From Nemesobacter sp965249045 (lineage in GTDB: Bacteria > Desulfobacterota_D > UBA1144 > Nemesobacterales > Nemesobacteraceae), in the NCBI GenBank assembly GCA_965249045.1, contig OZ252213.1, forward strand, positions 1-64,000: a DNA stretch of 64,000 bases, in the 5' to 3' direction. Of this stretch, positions 43,152 through 52,581 are shown piece by piece. The stretch's first letter is position 1; each line of letters opens with the position of its first letter. The notes beneath the pieces are model-generated. The model had not been told where the DNA came from. It saw only the letters and a program-made list of their open reading frames with translations, and ran no database searches. The translations under genes were made by a program, and so were the position numbers.

Positions 43152-43550
43152 TTAATAGAGTTTTTCGTGAATAAGCTTCAGAACACGCCTTGATTCGTCC
43201 TCATTTCCCCAGATACCCACGCGGATAATCAGATTGGTTATCTCGGGCTTGTGGTACTTGACGGTTATGTAGACTGTTTTGTCCTGGTCGGGAAGCTTGG
43301 CTTCAATCAGCGCCTTTCCCGCTTTGCTCTCTTTTTTGGTTACCTCAAACTCCTGCTGTTCCACAGCCTCCACCACCGCAAACCAGACTTTGTCAAACGA
43401 GGCAGGTTCCTTGGTTTTTAGAACTCCCTTCAAATAGGCCGTAGCACCCCCGCCGACTACGCCGCCCACTACGACCGCGCAACCCGAAGAAAAAACAAGT
43501 ACGAGCAAGCACAAAAACACCGTACGATATTTATTTGACAGGAAATTCAT
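43152..43550 (-). CDS. DUF3568-like lipoprotein
   Basis: A 132-residue lipoprotein: signal peptide FLCLLVLVFSSGCAVVVGG with lipobox SSGC, a glycine-rich linker, then a compact alpha/beta domain (FDKVWFAVVEAVEQQEFEV, VYITVKYHKPEITNLIIRVG, and a C-terminal Asp/Glu helix). The organisation matches DUF3568. Membrane-anchored periplasmic protein of unknown role. A GGGAG ribosome site lies six bases before the ATG. It is divergent from the symporter gene. Confidence 0.75.
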   Translation of the reverse strand: MNFLSNKYRTVFLCLLVLVFSSGCAVVVGGVVGGGATAYLKGVLKTKEPASFDKVWFAVVEAVEQQEFEVTKKESKAGKALIEAKLPDQDKTVYITVKYHKPEITNLIIRVGIWGNEDESRRVLKLIHEKLY

Positions 43551-43629
43551 TTTTACTCCCGGCAGGCTTTACAAAAAAAACCTGTATGTTTAATTAAGCT
43601 ATCCCAAGGGGAAAAAGAGTCAAGAATTC

Positions 43630-44853
43630 ATGGAATCTTTTATATCGAAAAACAGGCTGGTTCTGGGAATAATCGCGGGCGTTCTGCTGGGCGGGGCCGT
43701 GGGTTCATTTTTCCCTGAATTCGGTGCAGGAACGCAAATTATCGGGGAGCTTTTCCTAAACGCACTTAAGATGGTGGTGCTTCCCCTCATAATAGTTTCA
43801 ATCACGCTCAGCATAATGAAAGTCGGTAACCTGGGGTCTTTGGGCCTTAAGACCATAGCCTACTACGCGGCAACTACCGCGATAGCCGTTTCAATCGGAA
43901 TAGTCGTAGTCACAATGGTGCAGCCCGGGGACGGAAGCGAAATACTCAAGGGAGCGATGCCGGAAGTCGTAAAAAGCAAAGAAGGGTTCCGCGTAACCGA
44001 TATCCTCAAACAGATATCGACGCCGAATCTTTTTAAGTCCGCCTATGAATTCCAGATTCTTCCCATTGTAATCGCGTCTCTTCTTTTCGGAATAGCGTTT
44101 GGAAAACTCAAAAAAGAAAAGCAGCTGGTTCTGGACCTGTTTGAAGCCATGGACAAGGCCATAATGAAGATAGTCCACTGGATAATCGTCTTGACTCCGA
44201 TAGGCATTTTCGGTCTCATAGCCGGAAAAATCGGGGAAGCGGGCGGTGGGGATGAAGTAGTGAGAATCGCCATGCAGCTAGGCAAATACGTGTTCTGCGT
44301 TCTTTTGGGACTGCTTATCCACGGGTTCGTGGTTCTTCCGCTGCTGCTGCGGATATTATCCGGGAGGAACCCTGTTACCTATTTCAAAAACCTGAGCGAA
44401 ACGCTTCTCACGGCTTTTTCAACCGCCTCATCCTCAGCCACTCTGCCCCTTACCATCACCAACGTGACGGAAAACGCCAAGGTTTCGCCAAAAATCTCGA
44501 AATTCGTTCTGCCCCTTGGAGCCACCATAAACATGGACGGAACGGCTCTTTACGAATCGGTCGCCGTAATATTCATTGCCCAGAGTTACGGAATACACCT
44601 CGGAGGAGGAGAACTCATTGTGGTTTTCCTAACAGCCACCCTTGCGGCCATAGGAGCCGCGGGGATACCGGAAGCCGGCCTCGTAACCATGGTGCTGGTA
44701 CTGCAGGCCGTCGGACTCCCTATAGAAGGCATAGGGATAATACTCGCGATCGACTGGTTTCTGGACAGATTCCGCACCACCGTAAACGTATGGGGAGACA
44801 GCATAGGAGCGGCAGTCATAGAGAAACTGGAGCCCGATGAAAACACAGGCTGA
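43630..44853 (+). CDS. Dicarboxylate/glutamate:cation symporter (DAACS family)
   Basis: A 407-residue secondary transporter of the GltP/DctA family importing acidic amino acids or C4-dicarboxylates with Na+ or H+. It has the serine-rich re-entrant hairpin STASSSATLPLTI, the TM7 motif GATINMDGTALYESV, and the HP2/TM8 region AAIGAAGIPEAGLVTM, AIDWFLDRFRTTVNVWGDS. Eight or more hydrophobic helices. Its last 17 bases overlap yqgF. Confidence 0.93.
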   Translation: MESFISKNRLVLGIIAGVLLGGAVGSFFPEFGAGTQIIGELFLNALKMVVLPLIIVSITLSIMKVGNLGSLGLKTIAYYAATTAIAVSIGIVVVTMVQPGDGSEILKGAMPEVVKSKEGFRVTDILKQISTPNLFKSAYEFQILPIVIASLLFGIAFGKLKKEKQLVLDLFEAMDKAIMKIVHWIIVLTPIGIFGLIAGKIGEAGGGDEVVRIAMQLGKYVFCVLLGLLIHGFVVLPLLLRILSGRNPVTYFKNLSETLLTAFSTASSSATLPLTITNVTENAKVSPKISKFVLPLGATINMDGTALYESVAVIFIAQSYGIHLGGGELIVVFLTATLAAIGAAGIPEAGLVTMVLVLQAVGLPIEGIGIILAIDWFLDRFRTTVNVWGDSIGAAVIEKLEPDENTG

Positions 44854-45283
44854 GGAGCAAGGCAAAACTTCGGGGAGAATAATCTCCCTTGACATAGGAA
44901 CCAAGACCATAGGAGTGGCCGTAAGCGACGAGCTTGGGATTACGGCAAACGGCGTCGGTACCATCCGGCGTAAAAACGAAGAAAAAGACCTTGCGGAACT
45001 TCGCGATATAGTAGAGCAATATTCCCCTCGCGAAATCCTCGTGGGGATACCCTACAGCCAGGACGGTTCCCTGGGAAGCAGGGCAAAAGGCATAAAGAAA
45101 TTTTCCGAATGCATTCGAGATTCTCTGGGTCTTTCGGTGAAATACTGGGACGAGAGCTTTTCCACCAAGACCGCAGAGCAGACGCTGATAGAAGCCGGGA
45201 TGGGAAGAAAGAAGCGAAAAACGGTAATAGACAAGATGGCCGCTACCGTGATACTGGAAGAGTATCTTATGAGCAGAAACTAG
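44837..45283 (+). CDS. yqgF: YqgF/RuvX family nuclease, Holliday-junction-resolvase-like
   Basis: A 148-residue RNase H-fold protein involved in 16S rRNA 5' end maturation and possibly recombination. It has the N-terminal catalytic Asp in ISLDIGTKTIGVAVSDE, the ILVGIPYSQDGSLGSRA loop, and C-terminal DESFSTKTAEQ and DKMAATVILEEYL with the remaining acidic residues. It starts 17 bp inside the symporter gene, so it is probably translationally coupled. Confidence 0.92.
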   Translation: MKTQAEEQGKTSGRIISLDIGTKTIGVAVSDELGITANGVGTIRRKNEEKDLAELRDIVEQYSPREILVGIPYSQDGSLGSRAKGIKKFSECIRDSLGLSVKYWDESFSTKTAEQTLIEAGMGRKKRKTVIDKMAATVILEEYLMSRN

Positions 45284-45306
45284 GTAAACCTCGGGGCAGA
45301 CCTGAT

Positions 45307-46098
45307 ATGCCATACGCAAAGACAAACGGAATAAATCTTTATTACAAAGAGTACGGAGAGGGGGATCCGCTCGTGCTCATCCACGGTCTTGGAAGCAGTC
45401 TTGAGAGCTGGGAGGTACAGGTTCCCATCTACTCGGAACATTTCCGCGTGATAGTGCTCGACAACAGGGGTTCGGGCCGCTCCGAGAAACCCGATTACCC
45501 CTATACGATGGAACAGATGGCAGATGACGCCGCGGGGCTCTTGGACTTTCTCGGGATAGAAAAAGCCCACTTCGTTGGAAAATCAATGGGCGGAATGATA
45601 TGCCAGTGGCTAGGTATAAAATACCCCGAGAGGGTCAACAGGCTCGTTATGGGATGCTCCTCCGGGCACAGGGACGAGGTCGGAAATCTGCTTATCAAAA
45701 CCGCGAGGGACATAGTGGATAAAGCAGGACCCGGGGCGGGATGGGTTTTTGCGCTTTTTCTCGGATACCGAAGGAAATATATCGAAGAGAACTACGACTC
45801 CTTAATAAGCAGAATCGAGGAAGTTCCCGTTGACCCCGATGCGGCCGCCGGATACAGAAACCAAAGCTACGCGTGCGAGAACCACGATGTATTAGCCCAA
45901 CTCGGGAAGATCTCCGCGAAAACCCTGGTCATGTACGGAGAGCGGGACATCGTCACGCCTCCCGAGAGATCGAAAAAGCTCGTGGAATTTATACCGAACG
46001 CGGTTGAAAAGGCGTTTGCGGATGTCGGCCACGGATTCTGGAGAGAGTGCCAAGCCGAGGTGGATAAAGCCGTGCTTGATTTTCTGACAAAAGACTAG
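45307..46098 (+). CDS. Alpha/beta hydrolase
   Basis: A 263-residue alpha/beta-hydrolase-fold enzyme. The oxyanion loop is LIHGLGSSLESW, the nucleophile Ser lies in GKSMGGM, Asp in GERDIVTPPE and His in DVGHGFW. It resembles the 3-oxoadipate enol-lactonase (PcaD)/esterase group. Substrate unknown. The ATG at 45307 matches the family N-terminus (YAKTNGINLYYKEYGEGDP). It lies 24 bp after yqgF. Confidence 0.87.
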   Translation: MPYAKTNGINLYYKEYGEGDPLVLIHGLGSSLESWEVQVPIYSEHFRVIVLDNRGSGRSEKPDYPYTMEQMADDAAGLLDFLGIEKAHFVGKSMGGMICQWLGIKYPERVNRLVMGCSSGHRDEVGNLLIKTARDIVDKAGPGAGWVFALFLGYRRKYIEENYDSLISRIEEVPVDPDAAAGYRNQSYACENHDVLAQLGKISAKTLVMYGERDIVTPPERSKKLVEFIPNAVEKAFADVGHGFWRECQAEVDKAVLDFLTKD

Positions 46099-46222
46099 CT
46101 ACACGGGACTCCGCCCAAAAACGGCCGCGGTTCCTGCTCCGTAATCGATCCAGGTCCTGCGAGTCCCTCTCTGTCTGCTTTAAAAAACGTAGCCACTGTA
46201 CATGTGTATGCCCTTCTTTCTT

Positions 46223-48520
46223 CTATAACCTTTGTCGGTAGGTTAGCTGCACACCGAAGGTTCTGCCTTTGGAGAGCGGCGCGAATGAACCTCCCGCGGG
46301 CGCGCTTAAGTGGGCAAATCCTATGGTTTCGGGAAGCTCAACATAGCTTCCGTGTTTGACTTCGTTAAGAAGGTTCTTTCCGTAAAATCCGATTGAGAAC
46401 CCACCGTCCATTGGGGTGATGTCAATTCCGGCGTCAAGAATGTTCTGCTCGGGAGTATATCCTTTGTTGTCATCTGTAAGGTATGATTTGTCGCGATATG
46501 AGTAGCTTATCCTTGAAGTCATCTTCGCCCAGTTCGCAAGTCCAGCGTCATGGGTCGCGCCGAGGCTCCAAGTCAACTTCGCGGCCCGGGGAAGCTCTAA
46601 AGCTTTATCTTTTCCGTCAACAGTGTCGTCTAGATTAAGGTCATATTTTACTTTGGTGTACTCGGGATCTACGTATCCGACGGAACCCAAAAGAAAAAGC
46701 TTCTCGGTAACGGCGACCAGTCCGTCAAGTTCAAAGCCGAAGGCTTCTACATCCGCAGTGTTGCGAATCTCTTGGGCTATGCCGAACGCGACGTCAGAAC
46801 GAGTTATCACCCTCTGCACATCATCAATCAGGTTATAGAAAACCGCGCCGTTCAGGATGCCTATGTTTGTTGATATCTTGAATCCCGCCTCGAAGGTATC
46901 GATCTTTTCTTCATCGTACGGTCCCGGGAGTTCCACAGCTGAGGAAAAGGTGTTTCGCAGATTATAGCCTCCAGAGCGAAATCCTCTGGTCCAGTGTCCG
47001 TAAACGTTCGCTTCAAAGTTCGCTCCGCCGCCCATATAGTAGACAGCGCCGAGCTTGGGCGACCAACTGTTCCAAGTCGCCTCGTCGGTGAAATCAAACG
47101 GGCACGCGGGTCCGACCGCAACGTTGCATGACATTTCCCTTCCTATCACGCCGCTTGTGTTGAGAATGCCGGAGGCGGTCTCAGCTTTTCTCTTGTCATA
47201 GCTGTAACGGGTGCCCGCGGTAAGCATTATCCGATCCGTAAGGTCGTAATCAAGAGAGAGAAACACGCCTAGCGTATCGACGTGATAATTCCCTCCCACG
47301 TCTTGGGTAAAATGCTCTCCGGCGGGCAATTCCCCAGCCGTGACAAGTCCGTCGATACGATCTCCAAGCAGATAACGGCGGTCATGATAATTTATCTCGT
47401 TTGTAAAGTAATAAAAACCGGTCGTCACGTGGAGACTTTCGAAGAATCTGCCCACGTAGCGCAGCTCGTTGCTCCACTGGCGGTAGGGGGTCCATCCACG
47501 TATATGCAAAACGCTTTGCGGCGAAGAATCGACATCAAGCAAAGCGGACCCGTCTGAGTCGTAAAAACCGAATATGTTGGTTATGGTGCCGTCTCCGAAA
47601 TCCACATCCCAGTCCACCTGAGCGGAGAAAAAGTGAGTTCTATGCTCTCTGAAGCCTTCCTCGTCGATGCTGAAATCATGACTATCGATATCGAAGTCGC
47701 GCCGGTTCTGTCCCGCGGCGCCATTGCTGCTCGCACTTTCGTACTGGTAGCGCAGAACAAGGCTTACGTCATCCGTCGGGTTCCACGTAATCACCGGTCG
47801 TACCATCCGTACGTCGCCCTCTCCGAAAGCCTCGCCCGTGTGGAGATTCTTAAACCAGCCGTTATCCGTATTTCTGTACGCGCTTATCTTCACGCTGACG
47901 GTCTCGCTAATTGGGCCTCCGACTGTGCCCATGTAATAGCTGTTAAGGCTCTCTCCCCCTCCCTCAAACGAAGTGCGCGCCGATATCTCAAGAACGTCTC
48001 CCGGTTTTTTCGTGTTAATCAGTATGGCGCCCCCTGTGACATTCCGCCCGAAAAGCGTTCCCTGTGGTCCCCTCAGCACCTCTATGCTTTCAAGATCGAA
48101 GGTATCAAACAAAACGGTGGTTATCTGCCCTAGATACACGCCGTCGAGAAACACTCCCACGGTCGGATCAACAGACGCTATGGAGTTGTTTATTCCGACA
48201 CCGCGGATGGAAAAGTTGGCTACTGCCAGTCCCGAGACGGCATCGTCAAGTGCCACATTGGGCATGCGCACTGCGAGACTTTCAAGGTCGTTTACCTTCA
48301 AGGCTTCAATCTGTTCCGAACTGAAATGGGTGATCGACAGGGGGACGTTCTGAATCAGCTCTTCTCGTTTTCGGGCGGTGACCGTGATTTTTTTGAGAAA
48401 TACGCCGCTTACCCCGAACACATTCTGTGCAACTGCGTCACCGTCCTGCGCAACTGCGTCACCGCCGCCAAGCGACGCTAGGAGCACACCTGCGAGAAAC
48501 GCGCTTAAAAACTTCTTCAT
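46223..48520 (-). CDS. TonB-dependent outer-membrane receptor
   Basis: A 765-residue receptor: Sec signal ending near AVAQ, then a plug domain (ITVTARKREELIQNVPLSIT, NFSIRGVGINN, GVFLDGVYLG, LRGPQGTLFGRN) and a 22-strand barrel. The plug is typical of the broad group of receptors for siderophores, cobalamin or plant-type glycosides, so the ligand is open. ATG 48520 is chosen; an upstream GTG at 48592 lies in a probable promoter region with TATAAT on the minus strand at 48578-48573. A 7-residue tandem duplication (GDAVAQ D/N) spans the signal peptidase site. No ExbB/ExbD/TonB genes are nearby. Confidence 0.93.
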   Translation of the reverse strand: MKKFLSAFLAGVLLASLGGGDAVAQDGDAVAQNVFGVSGVFLKKITVTARKREELIQNVPLSITHFSSEQIEALKVNDLESLAVRMPNVALDDAVSGLAVANFSIRGVGINNSIASVDPTVGVFLDGVYLGQITTVLFDTFDLESIEVLRGPQGTLFGRNVTGGAILINTKKPGDVLEISARTSFEGGGESLNSYYMGTVGGPISETVSVKISAYRNTDNGWFKNLHTGEAFGEGDVRMVRPVITWNPTDDVSLVLRYQYESASSNGAAGQNRRDFDIDSHDFSIDEEGFREHRTHFFSAQVDWDVDFGDGTITNIFGFYDSDGSALLDVDSSPQSVLHIRGWTPYRQWSNELRYVGRFFESLHVTTGFYYFTNEINYHDRRYLLGDRIDGLVTAGELPAGEHFTQDVGGNYHVDTLGVFLSLDYDLTDRIMLTAGTRYSYDKRKAETASGILNTSGVIGREMSCNVAVGPACPFDFTDEATWNSWSPKLGAVYYMGGGANFEANVYGHWTRGFRSGGYNLRNTFSSAVELPGPYDEEKIDTFEAGFKISTNIGILNGAVFYNLIDDVQRVITRSDVAFGIAQEIRNTADVEAFGFELDGLVAVTEKLFLLGSVGYVDPEYTKVKYDLNLDDTVDGKDKALELPRAAKLTWSLGATHDAGLANWAKMTSRISYSYRDKSYLTDDNKGYTPEQNILDAGIDITPMDGGFSIGFYGKNLLNEVKHGSYVELPETIGFAHLSAPAGGSFAPLSKGRTFGVQLTYRQRL

Positions 48521-48697
48521 TCCAGATTTGAATTTCCTTTTAATTATTTCGATGGCCTCCTTTTTGTCAGGAATTATAACATAATTCTGCACGAAAAATC
48601 CAAGTCATCAGATTATTGCATAACGGGACTTGTAGCGCGGCATGAAACGCCCGGTTACAGCGGACGCACAGGCATGCTTCGCCGCACAGGCAGCAAA

Positions 48698-48946
48698 TCA
48701 AGCTGCGGGGATGGAGCTTTCGATCAGCAGAATCGGTATGTTTTCTCTTACGGGGTAGAGATATTTTCCGCCGCGGCAGATAAGACCCCCCTCGATTTTC
48801 TCGGAAACTCGTTCCCCCGACCTGTCAACAAGAGTTCCGAGCTCAACAAGTTCGTTAAGCCGCACGATAATTTCCCGACCGGCCTCTTCGAGAGGTTCTC
48901 CGGTCTCAGGACACACGAGAATTTGAAGTAATTCCTTGTCAATCAT
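48698..48946 (-). CDS. Trm112-like small protein
   Basis: An 82-residue Trm112/UPF0434 protein: ILVCPETGEPLEE at the N-terminus with one of the Zn-type cysteines, GLICRGGKYLYPVRENIPILL at the C-terminus. The bacterial relative YcaR-type proteins are small and often accompany lipid A or methyltransferase genes. It lies upstream of the TonB receptor gene on the same strand and downstream of clpX. Role in this organism unknown. Confidence 0.85.
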   Translation of the reverse strand: MIDKELLQILVCPETGEPLEEAGREIIVRLNELVELGTLVDRSGERVSEKIEGGLICRGGKYLYPVRENIPILLIESSIPAA

Positions 48947-49023
48947 CGGCCTTGGGATTCGCAGTCTGCAAAAGCGCCTGCGGGGTTACGGGCGAGTGGA
49001 ACCTTCGTCTATAAGGAATCTTC

Positions 49024-50316
49024 CTAGGTTCCCAGCAGCTTCTGGGCTTCCTCCTCCGATTTCTCAAAATAAAACTTGGGATCGCTTTCCTCGGATATAA
49101 CGCTCTCGTCAATGACGCAGCGTACCACTCCTTCGAGTGAAGGCACCTCGTAGAAAACTTCAAGCATGATCGCTTCTATGATGGCCCGAAGCCCCCTGGC
49201 CCCGGTATTTCTCGAGACGGCTTCCCTGGCAATGGCTTTTCTCGCGCCTTCGGTTATTTCCAGCTGTACCTTCTCGATTTCCATCATCTTCTCAAACTGT
49301 TTTACGATTGCGTTTTTGGGCTTGGTCAGAATCTCGACCAGCTGCTCTTCGGTAAGTTCGCTCAGACTGGCGATAATCGGGATTCTCCCGACGAATTCAG
49401 GAATCAGTCCGAACTGAACAAGATCCTCAGGCCGAACCTTGCTGAGAAAGTTGCTTTCGTCCTCCGCAGTCGTGTTTGACAATTTCGCCCCGAAACCGAT
49501 GGACTTCTCCCCGATTCTCGCGCGGACAATATCCTCAAGGCCGCAGAAAGCGCCGCCGCATATGAAGAGTATGTTCGTAGTGTCCACCTGGGTAAATTCC
49601 TGCTGTGGATGCTTTCTTCCCCCTTTGGGAGGAACGTTAGCAAGAGTCCCCTCCATTATCTTGAGCAATGCCTGCTGCACACCCTCCCCCGAGACATCCC
49701 TTGTGATTGAGGGACTGTCGCTTGATTTGCGGGTGAGCTTGTCTATTTCATCTATATAGATAATGCCTCCCCGGGAAGCTTTTTCGACATCGTAGTTTGC
49801 CGCCTGAAGCAGGCTTACGATCATGTTTTCGACATCCTCACCCACATAGCCGGCTTCTGTATAGCATGTAGCGTCCACTATGGTGAAAGGAACATCGAGA
49901 ATCTTGGCTAGGGTCTGCGCGAGCAGAGTTTTCCCCGAACCCGTGGGTCCTATAAGAAGTATGTTGCTTTTCTCCACCTCTACTTTGTCGCTTCTTCTTC
50001 TGCCGGAATCGTTAAACTGCATCCGCTTGTAGTGATTGTAGACGGCGACGGAGAGCACTTTCTTAGGGTTTTCCTGACCTATTATGTATCCGTCGAGGAA
50101 GGATTTCATCTGCTGGGGAGTCGGAAAGGTTTTTTTCGGTTTCAGAAAAGCGCTGTCCTTGGTCTTTTCTTCCGCTATGATCTGGTTGCAGAGATCTATG
50201 CACTCATCGCAGATATAGACGCCGTGGCCAGCTATGAGCTTGTTAATCTCTTCCTGATTCTTCCCGCAGAAAGAACAGTAGTGCTTCGATTCTTCTTTGC
50301 TTTTTTTGGGACTCAT
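49024..50316 (-). CDS. clpX: ATP-dependent Clp protease ATPase subunit ClpX
   Basis: A 430-residue unfoldase: N-terminal zinc-binding domain (CSFCGK and CDECIDLC), Walker A GPTGSGKTLLAQ, Walker B IIYIDEIDKL, the pore and sensor regions, and the IGF-type loop for ClpP docking (reads IGFGAK). It delivers tagged or specific substrates to ClpP. It overlaps clpP by 4 bp (ATGA). Confidence 0.97.
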   Translation of the reverse strand: MSPKKSKEESKHYCSFCGKNQEEINKLIAGHGVYICDECIDLCNQIIAEEKTKDSAFLKPKKTFPTPQQMKSFLDGYIIGQENPKKVLSVAVYNHYKRMQFNDSGRRRSDKVEVEKSNILLIGPTGSGKTLLAQTLAKILDVPFTIVDATCYTEAGYVGEDVENMIVSLLQAANYDVEKASRGGIIYIDEIDKLTRKSSDSPSITRDVSGEGVQQALLKIMEGTLANVPPKGGRKHPQQEFTQVDTTNILFICGGAFCGLEDIVRARIGEKSIGFGAKLSNTTAEDESNFLSKVRPEDLVQFGLIPEFVGRIPIIASLSELTEEQLVEILTKPKNAIVKQFEKMMEIEKVQLEITEGARKAIAREAVSRNTGARGLRAIIEAIMLEVFYEVPSLEGVVRCVIDESVISEESDPKFYFEKSEEEAQKLLGT

Positions 50317-50915
50317 CCGGTTGCCTCCTCCCTTTCGGTAATTATGGCATCCACTATACCGTAATCAATGGAATCCTGAGCGGTCATGAAGAAGTCTCTG
50401 TCGGTATCGCTTACTATCTTCTCAAGAGTCTGTCCGGTGTGCTTCTCAAGTATGGAGTTTAGCTGCTTTTTCACCCTGACAATCTCTTTTGCGTGTATTT
50501 CTATATCGCTTGCCTGCCCCTGAACACCTCCGAGCACCTGATGAATCATTACCCTTGAGTGAGGAAGCGCGTATCTTTTGCCCGCCGCGCCGCTTGCCAG
50601 AAGAACCGCGGCCATGCTGACCGCCTGCCCGATGCATATGGTCGATACTTCGGGCTTTACGTACTGTATGGTGTCGTAGATGGCAAGACCCGAGGTAACA
50701 TGCCCTCCGGGGGAATTTATGTAGAGGTAAATAGGCGTTTCGGGGCTCTCGGATTCAAGAAAAAGAAGCTGCGCGATAACGACGTTAGCTACCGCATCGG
50801 TTATATCGGAACCTATGAAGACGATCCTGTCCTTAAGGAGCCTGGAAAAAATATCATAGCCCTGATCGCCCCTGCTTGTACGCTCAATAACGTAAGGTAT
50901 GAAATCGGTTATCAT
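50313..50915 (-). CDS. clpP: ATP-dependent Clp protease proteolytic subunit
   Basis: A 200-residue serine protease forming a tetradecameric chamber. Catalytic Ser in GQAVSMAAVLLASG, His in SRVMIHQVLGG and Asp in the DTDRDFFM region. Starts directly at MITDFIPYVIERTSRGD, typical of ClpP. It sits between tig and clpX in the standard order, and its stop overlaps the clpX start. Confidence 0.97.
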   Translation of the reverse strand: MITDFIPYVIERTSRGDQGYDIFSRLLKDRIVFIGSDITDAVANVVIAQLLFLESESPETPIYLYINSPGGHVTSGLAIYDTIQYVKPEVSTICIGQAVSMAAVLLASGAAGKRYALPHSRVMIHQVLGGVQGQASDIEIHAKEIVRVKKQLNSILEKHTGQTLEKIVSDTDRDFFMTAQDSIDYGIVDAIITEREEATG

Positions 50916-50938
50916 TAGACCGATTATAACTAAGCGGG

Positions 50939-52246
50939 TTATTCCTTGTCAATCCGCGCGGACTCGCCTTCCACTTCCTCAACCTGGGCCCGCTCCAGGA
51001 GAAGATCCAAAACGCCTTGTGTTTTAATCTGGGATTCAAGATGCTCCATCGTCCCCGGCTGCTCGTAAGCCTTGTGCACCTGGTCGGGGGGAAGATTGTA
51101 TGAAGCGGCGAGGCGGTCTATATGCTCGTTTAGCTGCTGACGGGTGACTCTTACGTTTTCCTTCTGTGCAATGCGGCTGAGAATTATCGAGGTTCTAACG
51201 CTTTCAGCGGCCTTCTCGGTGAATTTCGGCGCCAGGTCCTCTCCGATCTCAGGCTCCGGAACTCCGCCTCTCTGCATATCGGAGACAAATCTCGCCTCCA
51301 GGTTCTCCTGCTCCTTTTCAAGCAGCGACGGTGGGACGTCGAACTGGTTTTTCGAGAGAAGGTCGTCGACTATCTGCTCCCTCATGGAAGAGAGCTGCTC
51401 GTTTTCGTGAAGGTGCTCAAGCTGCTCCTTTATGGCTTCTCGTAATTCAGAGATGCTCTCGACATCAAAATCCTTCGCGAAATCATCATTAGGCTCAGGC
51501 AGAATCCTGTCGTGAATCTCATTTACCTTAATGGTAAAACTGACCGTTTTTCCGGCGGCCTCGGATAGCGGAAAATCTTCCGGATAGGACACCGAGAATT
51601 CCGCCTCCTCGCCCGTTTTCTTCCCCAGCAGGTTCTCCTCGAACTCGGGAGAGAACTGCTCTTCGCCCAGTAAAAATCTGACGTTCTGCCTGTTAAGATC
51701 GTCTATGGTCTCCCCGTCTTCAAACGTGCCGCTGTAGTCGACAAAAACGTAATCGCCTTCTTTGGCCGGATGGTCCTCCTCGATAAGTCTTGACTGCGCT
51801 GCCCTTTCCCTGAGTTTCTGTATTTCGGCGTCTATATCTTCCTCGGTTACCTGGCGAACGGTTTTTTTTACGGGAATCGAGACGTAATAGGAAAGCTCAA
51901 AATCGGGGATCACTTCGAATTCAGCCGAATAGGTGAACTCCTCTCCGATTTTGACCTCATCCATATCCGTAATGTCGGGGCGCGTCACCGGCAAAAGCGA
52001 ACGGTCCGCGAGTGCTTCGGACAAGGTCTCCGAGACAAGATTGGACGCGGTTTCCTGATCAACTTCCTTTCCGTACATGGACTCAACCACGTGGCGGGGA
52101 ACCTTCCCCTTTCGAAATCCCTTGACGCTGACTCCCCCCATCACATCGCGGAACACTGAGTTTCTTTTTTCCGCGACCTGCTCTGAGGAAAGGGAAACCC
52201 TGATTTTCTTTCTGGTGCTGTCAATATCCTTAATATCTATCTTCAT
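50939..52246 (-). CDS. tig: Trigger factor
   Basis: A 435-residue ribosome-associated chaperone and prolyl isomerase. It has the ribosome-binding N-terminal domain with the loop GFRKGKVPRHVV, an FKBP-type PPIase domain (AKEGDYVFVDYSGTFEDG), and a helical C-terminal arm region. The ATG at 52246 with AGAGG upstream is chosen over a GTG at 52258. First of the tig-clpP-clpX operon. Confidence 0.95.
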   Translation of the reverse strand: MKIDIKDIDSTRKKIRVSLSSEQVAEKRNSVFRDVMGGVSVKGFRKGKVPRHVVESMYGKEVDQETASNLVSETLSEALADRSLLPVTRPDITDMDEVKIGEEFTYSAEFEVIPDFELSYYVSIPVKKTVRQVTEEDIDAEIQKLRERAAQSRLIEEDHPAKEGDYVFVDYSGTFEDGETIDDLNRQNVRFLLGEEQFSPEFEENLLGKKTGEEAEFSVSYPEDFPLSEAAGKTVSFTIKVNEIHDRILPEPNDDFAKDFDVESISELREAIKEQLEHLHENEQLSSMREQIVDDLLSKNQFDVPPSLLEKEQENLEARFVSDMQRGGVPEPEIGEDLAPKFTEKAAESVRTSIILSRIAQKENVRVTRQQLNEHIDRLAASYNLPPDQVHKAYEQPGTMEHLESQIKTQGVLDLLLERAQVEEVEGESARIDKE

Positions 52247-52314
52247 TTCGTCTAACACCTCTTGGTAAATAATTCAGAGTGAGCAATGCTCTCTCTGAGA
52301 TGGCAACATCTTTG

Positions 52315-52581
52315 TTACGTATTCTTTGCTTTTAGGGGGAATTTTTCAGGATTTTCAATTATTTCTTCCGTAACATCAATATCAATATCAGGCCAATAGA
52401 AATGACCTGGTGACGGTTCTTCAACATTGATGATTGATTTCACAGACTGATCCTTAAACCAAGGAAAATCATCATAAGACATAAATAACTCTTTTCCGTG
52501 AGCCAGAAGCCATACTCCATGAGCAGAGATATTTGTCACCTCAATCGTCGAAATGCTGCTCCCATGCTGCAATAAGCTCAT
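52315..52581 (-). CDS. DUF2442 protein, candidate partner of the DUF4160 protein
   Basis: An 88-residue DUF2442-like protein: STIEVTNISAHGVWLLAHGK, LFMSYDDFPWFKDQSVKSI, PGHFYWPDIDIDVTEEII. The WPxxDxD ending is typical. The ATG at 52581 or 52608 lies inside the 3' end of the DUF4160 gene (overlap 41-68 bp), so translation is coupled. DUF4160-DUF2442 gene pairs recur in bacterial genomes and have been proposed to be toxin-antitoxin-like; the biochemical role is not established. Confidence 0.8.
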   Translation of the reverse strand: MSLLQHGSSISTIEVTNISAHGVWLLAHGKELFMSYDDFPWFKDQSVKSIINVEEPSPGHFYWPDIDIDVTEEIIENPEKFPLKAKNT

